A program made the translations under genes and the position numbers. From assembly GCA_945900935.1 (NCBI GenBank), contig CAMDKT010000044.1:1-17011 (forward strand): DNA of 17,011 bases, written 5' to 3'. Under the pieces are notes generated by a model. The model ran no database searches and was not told the origin of the DNA. It saw nothing but the letters and a program-made list of their open reading frames with translations. Shown here piece by piece: positions 6,051-13,226 of this stretch (positions are counted from its first letter, which is position 1; each line of letters opens with the position of its first letter). The stretch is from Candidatus Sulfopaludibacter sp. SbA3 (lineage in GTDB: Bacteria > Acidobacteriota > Terriglobia > Bryobacterales > Bryobacteraceae).

Positions 6051-7418
6051 ATGCAAATTCGCCGCGTCCTGCCGCAAATCCTTCTCACCGCCGGTTTTCT
6101 TTTCGCCGCCGAAAAACAGCGCGTGCTCAAGCCGGGTTGGAATCTTTTCAAGCCTGCCGACGACGTCAAGATGGGCCAGGAATACGCCAGAGAGCTCGAA
6201 CGTCAGGTCCATGTCGTCAGCGATCCCACGCTCCACTCGTATGTGAACCGCATCGGCCAGCGCCTGGTGAATGGCATCGAGGGCGAAAAATTCCCATTCA
6301 CGTTCAAGGTTGTCAATGACCTGTCCCTCAATGCGTTCGCACTTCCCGGCGGGCCGATGTACGTCCACACCGGCCTCATTGCCGCCGCCGATAGCGAAGC
6401 GCAAATCGCCGGCGTGCTCGGCCATGAAATGGGCCACGTCATGCTCCGCCATGGCACCAATCAGGCCTCCAAGGCCAACCTGATTCAGATCCCCGCCATG
6501 ATCGCCGCCGGCCTCTTTGAACGAGGCGGCATGATGGGTCAACTCGCCCAGATGGGAATCGGTCTCGGTGCCAACTCGGTCCTGTTGAAATTCTCGCGCA
6601 CCGCCGAAAACGACGCGGATCTCTTCGGCGCTCGGCTGGTCCACAAGGCCGGATACAACCCGGTCGAACTCGCCCGCTTTTTCGAAAAACTCGAAGCCGA
6701 TGGCGGCCGAAGCGGCAAGATGCAGGAGTTCTTCGCCAGCCATCCCAACCCCGGCAATCGTATACAAAACATTCAGGGGGACATGAAGTTCTATCCCCAA
6801 AAACCCTACGAGGCCGCGGCGCTCACTCCCGAACTCGTGAAGGCGCGCTCGATTATCAAAACCCTCCCCGCGCTGGGCAAGAAGCCCGCCCAAGGCCAAG
6901 TCCAGGTGCCGGCGGGGCCGCCTGTTTCCATCACAGTCCCGAATGGCTTCAAGGCCCATCAAACCTCGATATACGCCATCGCCTATCCCGGCGATTGGAC
7001 GGTTCGGCCAGCCCAGGACGGCGTCTCGGCGTCCATTATCGCCGCGGACGGGGCGGTGAAGGGTGCCAGTGGCCAGGAAGACATCGGCCACGGGATCATG
7101 CTCAGTTTCGTCCAGCCCCAAACTACCGATATCAACGCCGCGACGGAGGAAATCCTCAAAGGCATTACCCAAGGCAACCCCAATCTAAAAATTTCCGGCA
7201 GCCCGCAAAGCGTAAGAATAGATAACTACGTGGGTCGGGTTACGCCAATGCAAGGGCCGTCCTCCATGCGCCCCAGTGAGCGGGAAAATGTCCTCGTCCT
7301 TACCGTCATGCATTCGCGCGGAATGTTCTACGGCGTCTTTATCGCCCCTGAGTCCCGCTGGCGCGTGGCCGAGCCGGAATACCAACAGATGATGCAATCG
7401 CTTCGCTTCAGCCGCTAA
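6051..7418 (+). CDS. Secreted M48-family zinc metallopeptidase with C-terminal extension
   Basis: A 455-residue exported metalloprotease. The signal peptide is MQIRRVLPQILLTAGFLFAA (1-20). The peptidase part has FALPGGPMYVHTGLI and the zinc motif LGHEMGHVMLRHG, with HEMGH at 125-129 (H125 and H129 ligands, E126 catalytic). The third ligand is E186 in ENDAD, with D190 completing ExxxD. Together these define an M48 gluzincin of the periplasmic BepA/LoiP type, which handles misfolded envelope proteins. After NPGNRIQNI, where BepA would carry TPR repeats, there is instead a short helical linker and a C-terminal domain of about 165 residues (290-455). That domain begins SITVPNGFKAHQTSIYAIAYPGDW and resembles PsbP/Mog1-like folds. 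The gene stands alone, divergent from ilvE. The protease call is secure; the physiological substrate is unknown. Confidence 0.9.
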   Translation: MQIRRVLPQILLTAGFLFAAEKQRVLKPGWNLFKPADDVKMGQEYARELERQVHVVSDPTLHSYVNRIGQRLVNGIEGEKFPFTFKVVNDLSLNAFALPGGPMYVHTGLIAAADSEAQIAGVLGHEMGHVMLRHGTNQASKANLIQIPAMIAAGLFERGGMMGQLAQMGIGLGANSVLLKFSRTAENDADLFGARLVHKAGYNPVELARFFEKLEADGGRSGKMQEFFASHPNPGNRIQNIQGDMKFYPQKPYEAAALTPELVKARSIIKTLPALGKKPAQGQVQVPAGPPVSITVPNGFKAHQTSIYAIAYPGDWTVRPAQDGVSASIIAADGAVKGASGQEDIGHGIMLSFVQPQTTDINAATEEILKGITQGNPNLKISGSPQSVRIDNYVGRVTPMQGPSSMRPSERENVLVLTVMHSRGMFYGVFIAPESRWRVAEPEYQQMMQSLRFSR

Positions 7419-7672
7419 ACGTGACTTTCGCAAAACCGGGCGCGTTTTAAAAAGATTCCCGGGGCTTGCAGGATTGGCCGCCGATGAACGCCGATCAACG
7501 CCGATAAGTGGTCTCGCGTTATCCGCGTTGATCGGCGTTCATCAGCGGCCAGTATTACGACAGTGGCGGCTCAACGCTGCCGGGCTAGAGCATCTCACGG
7601 CGATGCGGTCAGGGCTCCGGCGGTGGAAGAGTTTGTCCCTGGCTGGGGGCCGCCACGGGTTAAGCTTTAGCT
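7419..7672. other. 254-bp non-coding gap holding a large inverted repeat
   Basis: No gene is supported here. The stretch holds the inverted repeat at 7476-7550 and then about 120 bp of GC-rich sequence leading to the PSCyt1/DUF1549 gene. I found no convincing promoter and only weak ribosome-binding potential before the ATG at 7673. Confidence 0.5.
7476..7550. repeat. 32-bp-arm inverted repeat made of 10-bp units
   Basis: Left arm 7476-7507 and right arm 7519-7550 are reverse complements at 30 of 32 positions, with an 11-nt loop. Each arm consists of near-identical 10-bp units: GCCGATGAAC, GCCGATCAAC, GCCGATAA. Transcribed, it would form a very stable hairpin. There is no T-run after it, so it is not a standard terminator. 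Its modular build suggests a dispersed repeat family; I recall similar short-unit repeats from other high-GC genomes but cannot name one. Confidence 0.85.
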
Positions 7673-10258
7673 ATGCGGTGGATCCTACACATCAGCTTCG
7701 CGGCAGGCGCATTTGCGCAAACGCCGGATTTTCAGCGGGATATTCGACCGCTGCTAGCGAAAAAGTGCGTGGCCTGCCACGGCCCAGATGAGCAGGCGCG
7801 CCAGGCGGGTCTGCGCCTGGACACGTTTGACGGCGCCACGAAGGCGAGGGCGATCGTTCCGGGCGACGGCGCGAACTCCCGCTTGCTCGCCCGGGTTTCA
7901 CACGCTACCACGCCCATGCCGCCAACGGGGCCGCGGTTAACCGACACCGAAGTTAGCCTGCTGCGGAAATGGATCGACGGCGGGGCGGTTTATACGAACC
8001 ACTGGGCGTATGAGAAGCCGAAGCGTCCAGTGGGGAACAGTATTGATCATTTCATTCAGGCCAAGCTCGCCGAACATCGATTGACGCCCTCGAAAGAGGC
8101 GGATCGCGCGACGCTGGCCCGCCGCGCGGCATTGGACCTGACCGGAGTTCCTCCAGAGGCCTCGGGCTTAGCCCCGTATCTGAAGGACGGGAACTTTGAG
8201 AAATACGTCGACTCTTTATTGGCAAGTCCGCAGTATGGTGAGCGCTGGGCGAAGATCTGGCTGGATCTGGCCCGCTACGCCGACACCCAAGGCTACGAAA
8301 AGGACAACAAGCGATCCATTTGGCCCTACCGGGATTGGGTGATCCGCGCCTTCAACGATAACCTGCCGTTCGATACGTTCACGATCCTGCAATTGGCCGC
8401 CGACCTGACGCCGGATACATCGATTGACGATTTAATCGCCACGGGATTTCATCGGAACACGATGACCAACACCGAAGGGGGCACCGACGACGAGGAGTAT
8501 CGCGACATCGCCATCCGCGACCGCATCGCGACGACGGGCCAAGTGTGGATGGGGCAAACCTGGGGCTGCGCACAGTGCCACACGCACAAGTACGACCCGC
8601 TGACGCACAAGGAGTTCTACCAGATCTACGCCTTCTTCAATCAAACGGCCGATGACGATCATCCTTCGGACCGGCCCGTGCTGAAGCTGACATCGTCGGC
8701 ATCAACGCTCGTGATGAAAGAGCTGACGGAAGACAAACAACGGAAAACGCGCATTTATGATCGCGGCAACTATCTGACTCCCGGCGACGAGGTGAAGGCC
8801 GGGGTACCGGCGGCGTTTCATCCGCTACCGGGAAAAGCGCCGAAGAACCGCTTGGGCTTTGCTCAGTGGCTGGTGAGCCCGGAAAATCCATTGACCGCGC
8901 GAGTGACCGTCAACCGCTTTTGGAGCCGGCTTTTCGGGACCGGGCTGGTGGAATCCGAGGAGGACTTCGGCACACAGGGCATCGGACCGACACACGCCGA
9001 ACTTTTGGATCTGCTCGCGCTTGACTTTCAGAAAGACTGGGATGTCAAGAAACTGCTGAAGCGGATTGTCATGAGCGCGACTTACAAACAGTCATCCGAT
9101 GTAACTCCGGAGTTACTGCGGCTTGATCCGGCGAATAAGTTATACGCGCGCGGGGCGCGTTTCCGTCTGGATGCGGAAGTGGTGCGGGACCAAGCGTTGG
9201 CGGCGGCCGGCCTGCTGAGCGGGAAACAGTTCGGCCCGCCGGTGATGCCGTGGCAGCCGGATGGCGTTTGGCTGGTCGTCTATAACGGTGACAATTGGGC
9301 GACTTCGAAGGGCGAGGACCGCTACCGGCGGGCGTTGTATACATTCATGCGGCGCACGAGCGCGTACCCCTCCATGATGAATTTCGATGCGCCGAACGGC
9401 GAAACCTGTACAATCCGGCGCATTCGCACGAATACGCCGCTGCAGGCGCTGACTTCGTTGAACGATCCGGCATTTATGGAAGCGGCGCAGCGGTTGGCCG
9501 AGAAGGCATTGAAGGAATCTCCGCAGGATCCCGCGAAACGGCTGTTTGAGCTGGTGCTGCTGCGGCCGCCAACGAAGGCTGAAGCGGCGCGGTTAAGCCT
9601 GTTACAACGGCAGACAGAAGCGGAACTGCGCACGCAGCCGGAGAATGTGAGTAAGTTACTGCGCTACAGCGAAGTGCTGTATACAGAAGACCGTGTGGCG
9701 ACGCTGATTCCCGACGCGCGCACCGGTGCCAGGGAATGGCGGTTCGTGACTAACGATCCGGGCGTTGATTGGACGCGGACCGCCTACGATGATAGTAAGT
9801 GGGGCGCTGGACCGGGCTACTTCGGCTTCTTCACCAAACCCAATGAGACGACGCCGATCAAGACGGCATGGAACACCGAAACGCTGTTCCTGCGTTACGT
9901 GATTGAACTGCCGGAAAAGGTGCCAACGAAGTACAAGATGCCGGCGCGGACGAATTCGCAGTTCGATGTCTGGGTGAACGGCGTTTCGGCGTTGAATAAC
10001 ATCTTTGAGCGATCGGGCCATTACGAGTACTCGCTGAACGACGATGGCCAAAAAGCGTTTCGTCCCGGAAAAAACGTGATTGCTATTCGTGTCGCGCGGT
10101 ATGGCACGCAGTCGAATGGTCAAGTATTTGATCCGGGCCTGGTGGCGTCGCTTCCGTTGGCGGAGACGAAGGCCGCGCGGACGGACGCGGCCCGCGCGGC
10201 TTGGGTGGTAGTGGCGAACACAGTGTTGAATCTGGACGAAACGGTGACACGGCGATGA
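7673..10258 (+). CDS. PSCyt1-DUF1549-DUF1553 protein with inserted beta-sandwich domain
   Basis: An 861-residue exported protein of the planctomycete/acidobacterial cytochrome class. A short signal (1-15) is followed by a PSCyt1 heme-c domain with CVACH (32-36) and probable axial methionine M82 in TPMPPTGPRL. DUF1549 covers about 124-320, with ALDLTGVPP, RYGERWAKIWLDLARYADTQGYEKD-type core, and a second heme-like motif CAQCHTHKYDP (299-309). DUF1553 starts at NRLGFAQWLVSPENPLTARVTVNRFW (392-417) and includes NTPLQALTSLNDPAF (587-601). Between about 665 and 830 lies a segment with DWTRTAYDDSKWGAGPGYFG and FDVWVNGV, resembling a galactose-binding-like sandwich. The family's usual tail, AAWVVVANTVLNLDETVTRR, resumes at 842. 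It is coupled by ATGA to the DUF1501 gene. The function is unknown; a periplasmic redox or carbohydrate-processing role is inferred. Confidence 0.9.
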   Translation: MRWILHISFAAGAFAQTPDFQRDIRPLLAKKCVACHGPDEQARQAGLRLDTFDGATKARAIVPGDGANSRLLARVSHATTPMPPTGPRLTDTEVSLLRKWIDGGAVYTNHWAYEKPKRPVGNSIDHFIQAKLAEHRLTPSKEADRATLARRAALDLTGVPPEASGLAPYLKDGNFEKYVDSLLASPQYGERWAKIWLDLARYADTQGYEKDNKRSIWPYRDWVIRAFNDNLPFDTFTILQLAADLTPDTSIDDLIATGFHRNTMTNTEGGTDDEEYRDIAIRDRIATTGQVWMGQTWGCAQCHTHKYDPLTHKEFYQIYAFFNQTADDDHPSDRPVLKLTSSASTLVMKELTEDKQRKTRIYDRGNYLTPGDEVKAGVPAAFHPLPGKAPKNRLGFAQWLVSPENPLTARVTVNRFWSRLFGTGLVESEEDFGTQGIGPTHAELLDLLALDFQKDWDVKKLLKRIVMSATYKQSSDVTPELLRLDPANKLYARGARFRLDAEVVRDQALAAAGLLSGKQFGPPVMPWQPDGVWLVVYNGDNWATSKGEDRYRRALYTFMRRTSAYPSMMNFDAPNGETCTIRRIRTNTPLQALTSLNDPAFMEAAQRLAEKALKESPQDPAKRLFELVLLRPPTKAEAARLSLLQRQTEAELRTQPENVSKLLRYSEVLYTEDRVATLIPDARTGAREWRFVTNDPGVDWTRTAYDDSKWGAGPGYFGFFTKPNETTPIKTAWNTETLFLRYVIELPEKVPTKYKMPARTNSQFDVWVNGVSALNNIFERSGHYEYSLNDDGQKAFRPGKNVIAIRVARYGTQSNGQVFDPGLVASLPLAETKAARTDAARAAWVVVANTVLNLDETVTRR

Positions 10259-11667
10259 ACGAGCGAATGCAAAAGGCGCTGGCCGAAACGCGGCGGCATT
10301 TTCTTTCCGGCTGCGGCATTGGTTTAGCGAACATGTTCCTGGCCGAGGCACAGCCGAAAAAGCCGCATCACACGCCGAAAGCGAAGTCAGTTATCTTCCT
10401 GCACATGGCAGGCTCGCCGAGTCAGTTGGAGCTATTCGATTACAAGCCGGAGTTAGTGAAGTACAACGGCAAGCCATGTCCGGATGAGCTATTGAAGGGC
10501 AAGCGTTTCGCCTTTATCAAAGGCGTTCCGAAGATGTTGGGCACGCCGTACAAGTTCAAACAGCACGGGCAGTCGGGCGCGTGGGTGAGTGAATTGATGC
10601 CGCATTTCTCGACCGTCGTCGACGACGTGACCATCGTGCGCTCCATGAGCACGGATCAGTTCAACCATGCGCCGGCGCAGTTGTTTGTGCAAACCGGTAA
10701 TCCCCGGTTTGGATTTGCCTCAATGGGCGCCTGGGCGACCTATGGCCTGGGTACAGAAAATCAGGATCTGCCGGGTTTTGTCGTGTTGACCAGCGGCGGG
10801 AACAATCCCGATGCCGGCAAAAGCCTGTGGGGCAGCGCGTTCCTGCCGAGTGTCTTTCAGGGCGTGCATTGCCGGTCCCACGGTGACCCGGTTCTGTTCC
10901 TTTCCGACCCCGAAGGCATGACGCGAAGCGTGCGGCGGAAGACGCTGGACGCGCTGAAAGATCTGAATGTCATGCAGGCCAAACAGGCCGGCGATCCGGA
11001 GACTGAAGCGCGCATGGAGCAGTACGAACTGGCCTATCGCATGCAGATTTCGGTGCCGAAGGTGATGGACATTTCCAGGGAACCGGAGGCGGTTCACTCC
11101 GCTTACGGCACCGAACCGGGCAAGACGAGTTTAGCCAATAATTGCCTGCTCGCCCGGCGGTTGGTGGAAAATGGCGTGCGGTTTGTGCAGATCTACGACT
11201 GGGGCTGGGACCACCATGGGACCAGCAAACGCGATGACATTCAATACGCGTTGCAGCCGCACATTAAGACGGCCGATCAAGCGGTGACGGCGCTGCTGAA
11301 AGACTTGAAACAGCGCGGGCTGTTGGACCAGACGCTGGTGGTCTGGGGCGGGGAATTCGGGCGTACACCGATGCGCGAAAATCGCGGCGGGGCTGAAGGC
11401 GCGTTCATCGGGCGCGATCATCATCCGTATGCCTACACGATGTGGATGGCGGGCGGCGGTATGAAAAAGGGGCTGAATTACGGCGAGACGGATGAGATCG
11501 GTTATTACGTGACGAAAGACAAGATGACTCCGCGCGATTTGCAGGCGACGATTCTGCATCAGATTGGCCTGGATCCGCATAAGCTGCACTATCCGTATCT
11601 GGGGCTGAACCAGAGATTGATCGGGCCGACGGATGAGGGCCGAGTGATGAGGGATCTGTTAGCGTAG
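10255..11667 (+). CDS. Tat-exported DUF1501 protein
   Basis: A 470-residue protein with twin-arginine signal ETRRHFLSGCGIGLANMFLA (11-30). DUF1501 marks are SVIFLHMAGSPSQLELFDYKP (45-65), ARRLVENGVRFVQIYDWGWDHH, VVWGGEFGRTPMRENRGGAEGAFIGRDHHPYAYTMWMAGGGMKKG, and the tail HYPYLGLNQRLIGPTDEGRVMRDLLA. Conserved D, H and E residues in these motifs resemble the metal site of the sulfatase/alkaline-phosphatase superfamily, to which DUF1501 is related. The start is the ATG overlapping the upstream stop (ATGA); an upstream in-frame ATG at 10201 would lie inside the previous gene and displace the Tat signal. DUF1501 and PSCyt1/DUF1549/DUF1553 genes are habitual partners, so a joint periplasmic function is likely but undefined. 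Confidence 0.92.
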   Translation: MNERMQKALAETRRHFLSGCGIGLANMFLAEAQPKKPHHTPKAKSVIFLHMAGSPSQLELFDYKPELVKYNGKPCPDELLKGKRFAFIKGVPKMLGTPYKFKQHGQSGAWVSELMPHFSTVVDDVTIVRSMSTDQFNHAPAQLFVQTGNPRFGFASMGAWATYGLGTENQDLPGFVVLTSGGNNPDAGKSLWGSAFLPSVFQGVHCRSHGDPVLFLSDPEGMTRSVRRKTLDALKDLNVMQAKQAGDPETEARMEQYELAYRMQISVPKVMDISREPEAVHSAYGTEPGKTSLANNCLLARRLVENGVRFVQIYDWGWDHHGTSKRDDIQYALQPHIKTADQAVTALLKDLKQRGLLDQTLVVWGGEFGRTPMRENRGGAEGAFIGRDHHPYAYTMWMAGGGMKKGLNYGETDEIGYYVTKDKMTPRDLQATILHQIGLDPHKLHYPYLGLNQRLIGPTDEGRVMRDLLA

Positions 11668-11819
11668 TGGTGAAAGACGCGCAGGGCCAATGGAAACAGG
11701 CCAGCCCTAACGTATTGAAGGCCGCGGATAAAATGCCTCCAGGCGCCGAAAAGTCGCTGAAGACGAAAGAAGCGCTGGTGGCGACGGCCAGCGAGAAGCC
11801 GGTCGCGAAAACAAGATAA
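11667..11819 (+). CDS. Possible 50-residue lysine-rich small ORF after the DUF1501 gene
   Basis: A GTG overlaps the last base of the DUF1501 stop (TAGTG), and a 50-codon frame runs to TAA at 11817-11819. It is lysine- and alanine-rich (starts VVKDAQGQWKQ, ends SEKPVAKTR). I do not recognise it. Its last third lies antisense to what looks like genuine acyltransferase sequence, so it may be part real tail and part junction sequence. It could be a coupled small protein, a remnant of a longer gene, or chance. Confidence 0.3.
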   Translation: MVKDAQGQWKQASPNVLKAADKMPPGAEKSLKTKEALVATASEKPVAKTR

Positions 11820-12605
11820 GAGGCGCTCCCCGCCTGTTGGCTCATCGTCCACATGTCGCGTTCATGCCATGGTGTTACAAAGGGCGGAGCGGCCAACACG
11901 CCGCCGTTGGTGAGGCAGGAAACCGCGTAACCGGCGGCCATCGCGAGCGCGGCCATTAGCAGAAATGGCCGGTAGGATTTCTCGCGGCCGTGGGATTCCA
12001 GATACATGTAAGTCAGCGATCCGGCCAGAACCGGGATCGTCCATGTCAAAAAGCCGAGCGGTCCGCCATCGATGACACGGTTCGTTCGCAGCCATTCATG
12101 CCACCAACTGGCCGAGAGCCAAACATGGATCGCCGCCGAACCAACGAGCCAAATCATCTGTGTCCGCGCCGAGCGTGCGATCACGGGCAGCACCCAAAGG
12201 CTCGTTACGCCAATATGAACCAGCGCCTGGAACATCGACCGGCGCCAGGCGGTGGACAAAAATCCGCCGAGGCCGTCTTTCGAAAGCGCTTCCCAGGAAG
12301 GAAATTTGCCATCGAGATGGTACACCACCACGCCAACGAGAATCAGCCCGAAGCCGCGGACGATGGCCTGCCGGTACGCCTGCGCCGCCCCCACTTTTTC
12401 AACACGCCGGAGAAACGCTAAACGAAAAGCGAATCCGACAGCGAAGAAAAACTGCGGCATGATGGTGTCGGCATAGCTGCAATACGTGTTGTGGTGCTTC
12501 AGCAGCGGGTGAACGGCGGCAAATATTCACCAGAAACATGCCGGCTACGGTATAGCCGCGGAACTGATCGAGGGAGTGGAGCCGATCACGCGGGGGCGAG
12601 GGCAT
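11783..12605 (-). pseudogene. Membrane acyltransferase, frameshifted and 3'-truncated
   Basis: A multi-pass protein resembling the HGSNAT/DUF5009-type acyltransferases. The N-terminal part, MPSPPRDRLHSLDQFRGYTVAGMFLVN (12605-12525), is in one frame. The continuation FAAVHPLLKHHNTYCSYADTIMPQFFFAVGFAFRL is in another, from about 12523. The switch is at the GTGAATATTTGCC stretch, where relatives carry a few extra residues, so a small frame-changing deletion is likely. The rest runs through WWHEWLRTN, GGPLGFLTW and WTMSQQAGSASYLVFATGFSLAV to about 11783. There the family-like sequence stops and the frame continues as antisense of the DUF1501 region. The last two or so membrane segments are missing. 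The left boundary is approximate. A sequencing error could explain the frameshift but not the missing end. Confidence 0.7.
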
Positions 12606-12619
12606 TCGCTATTAGTATA
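12606..12619 (-). promoter_or_regulatory. -10-like box before the acyltransferase remnant
   Basis: On the minus strand TATACT (12619-12614) ends eight bases before the acyltransferase ATG and starts directly after the tRNA's CCA end. If active it would give a leaderless or near-leaderless mRNA. Alternatively the gene was simply read through from the tRNA. Confidence 0.3.
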
Positions 12620-12696
12620 TGGTGCGCCCGACAAGATTCGAACTTGTGACCTCTGGCTTCGGAGGCAAGCGCTCTATCCAGCTGAGCTACGGGCGC
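12620..12696 (-). tRNA. tRNA-Arg (anticodon CCG)
   Basis: A 77-nt tRNA on the minus strand. The acceptor stem is GCGCCCG/CGGGCGC, with discriminator A and an encoded CCA. The D-arm is GCTC...GAGC and the T-arm ACAAG-TTCGAAT-CTTGT. The anticodon loop CTCCGAA places CCG at positions 34-36, reading the arginine codon CGG. The anticodon stem CTTGC/GCCAG has one internal U-C mismatch (29-41); the other four pairs are normal. The remaining arms are perfect, so the gene is probably functional. Confidence 0.95.
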
Positions 12697-12716
12697 ACAC
12701 CGCGTTTAAGCCTTTT

Positions 12717-12722
12717 ATTATA
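12717..12722 (-). promoter_or_regulatory. TATAAT -10 box of tRNA-Arg
   Basis: A consensus TATAAT on the minus strand ends 20 bases before the tRNA 5' end, giving a leader of about 13-14 nt. No clear -35 is seen at the usual distance, where the sequence lies inside the end of the upstream small gene. Confidence 0.5.
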
Positions 12723-12731
12723 CACCGAAAA

Positions 12732-13091
12732 CTACTTCGCGCGCTTCGCCACGAATTCCTGCGCGCCGCGCTGCGTCTGGCTCTTCATCTTGATCTCGTC
12801 GCCGGCAACCACACCCGTATAGGCGCGCACCATGCTGTTGCCGTTGAACTCGAGTTTCACGTTGAAGGCGATATTGTCCCCATCGATTTTCCCGTCGCTG
12901 ATCGCCACATCCGCTCCCTGCGGCCCGGACATGGTGCCAGTAAGCTCCGCGCCGCTGGCCTTCAGGTTGTAAACCACTTCGCGAGTCTGGTTATCACGGC
13001 CGGGAACCTGGGCGATCCATTTACCGGTCACATCGGCGGCCGCGGCCGAAACGGTGAGCAAGGCGGCGATAGTGAAAAGCTTTTTCAGCAT
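12732..13091 (-). CDS. Small secreted protein of unknown function
   Basis: A 119-residue protein with a clear signal peptide (MLKKLFTIAALLTVSAAAA, 1-19) and a beta-rich mature part. It starts DVTGKWIAQVPGRDNQTREVVYNLKASGAELTGTMSGPQG and ends EFVAKRAK. The pattern of alternating strands (LTGTMSG, ISDGKIDGDNIAFNV, YTGVVAGDEIKMKSQ) suggests a small lipocalin-like or beta-sandwich fold. I recognise the 'GKW...PGRD...LTG...ISDGKIxGDxI' pattern as recurrent in acidobacterial genomes, usually as many paralogues per genome, with no known function. The tRNA-Arg lies just downstream in the same direction. No clear ribosome-binding site precedes the ATG. Confidence 0.85.
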   Translation of the reverse strand: MLKKLFTIAALLTVSAAAADVTGKWIAQVPGRDNQTREVVYNLKASGAELTGTMSGPQGADVAISDGKIDGDNIAFNVKLEFNGNSMVRAYTGVVAGDEIKMKSQTQRGAQEFVAKRAK

Positions 13092-13226
13092 GATATTCGT
13101 AGGGCGTCCCGCTTCAGATACAGGTTACGCCTTCATATTGGATTCGCGTACGATTTGCGTCCGTTTGTTATGCTACAGGCAGAAGTCTGGATTCTGGACT
13201 TACGGAATTGAGCCACGGATATTTCT

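Noticed and set aside
5958..7172. A 404-codon open frame on the minus strand
   Set aside because: It is antisense to the M48 peptidase, whose HEMGH and ENDAD motifs fix the coding strand, and it also crosses the ilvE start.
7476..7550. Reading the repeat block as a CRISPR array
   Set aside because: The units are only 10 bp, contiguous without spacers and arranged as an inverted pair. No cas genes are present.
12576..13211. A 211-codon plus-strand frame across the tRNA
   Set aside because: It reads through the tRNA-Arg on the opposite strand and antisense to the small secreted-protein gene.
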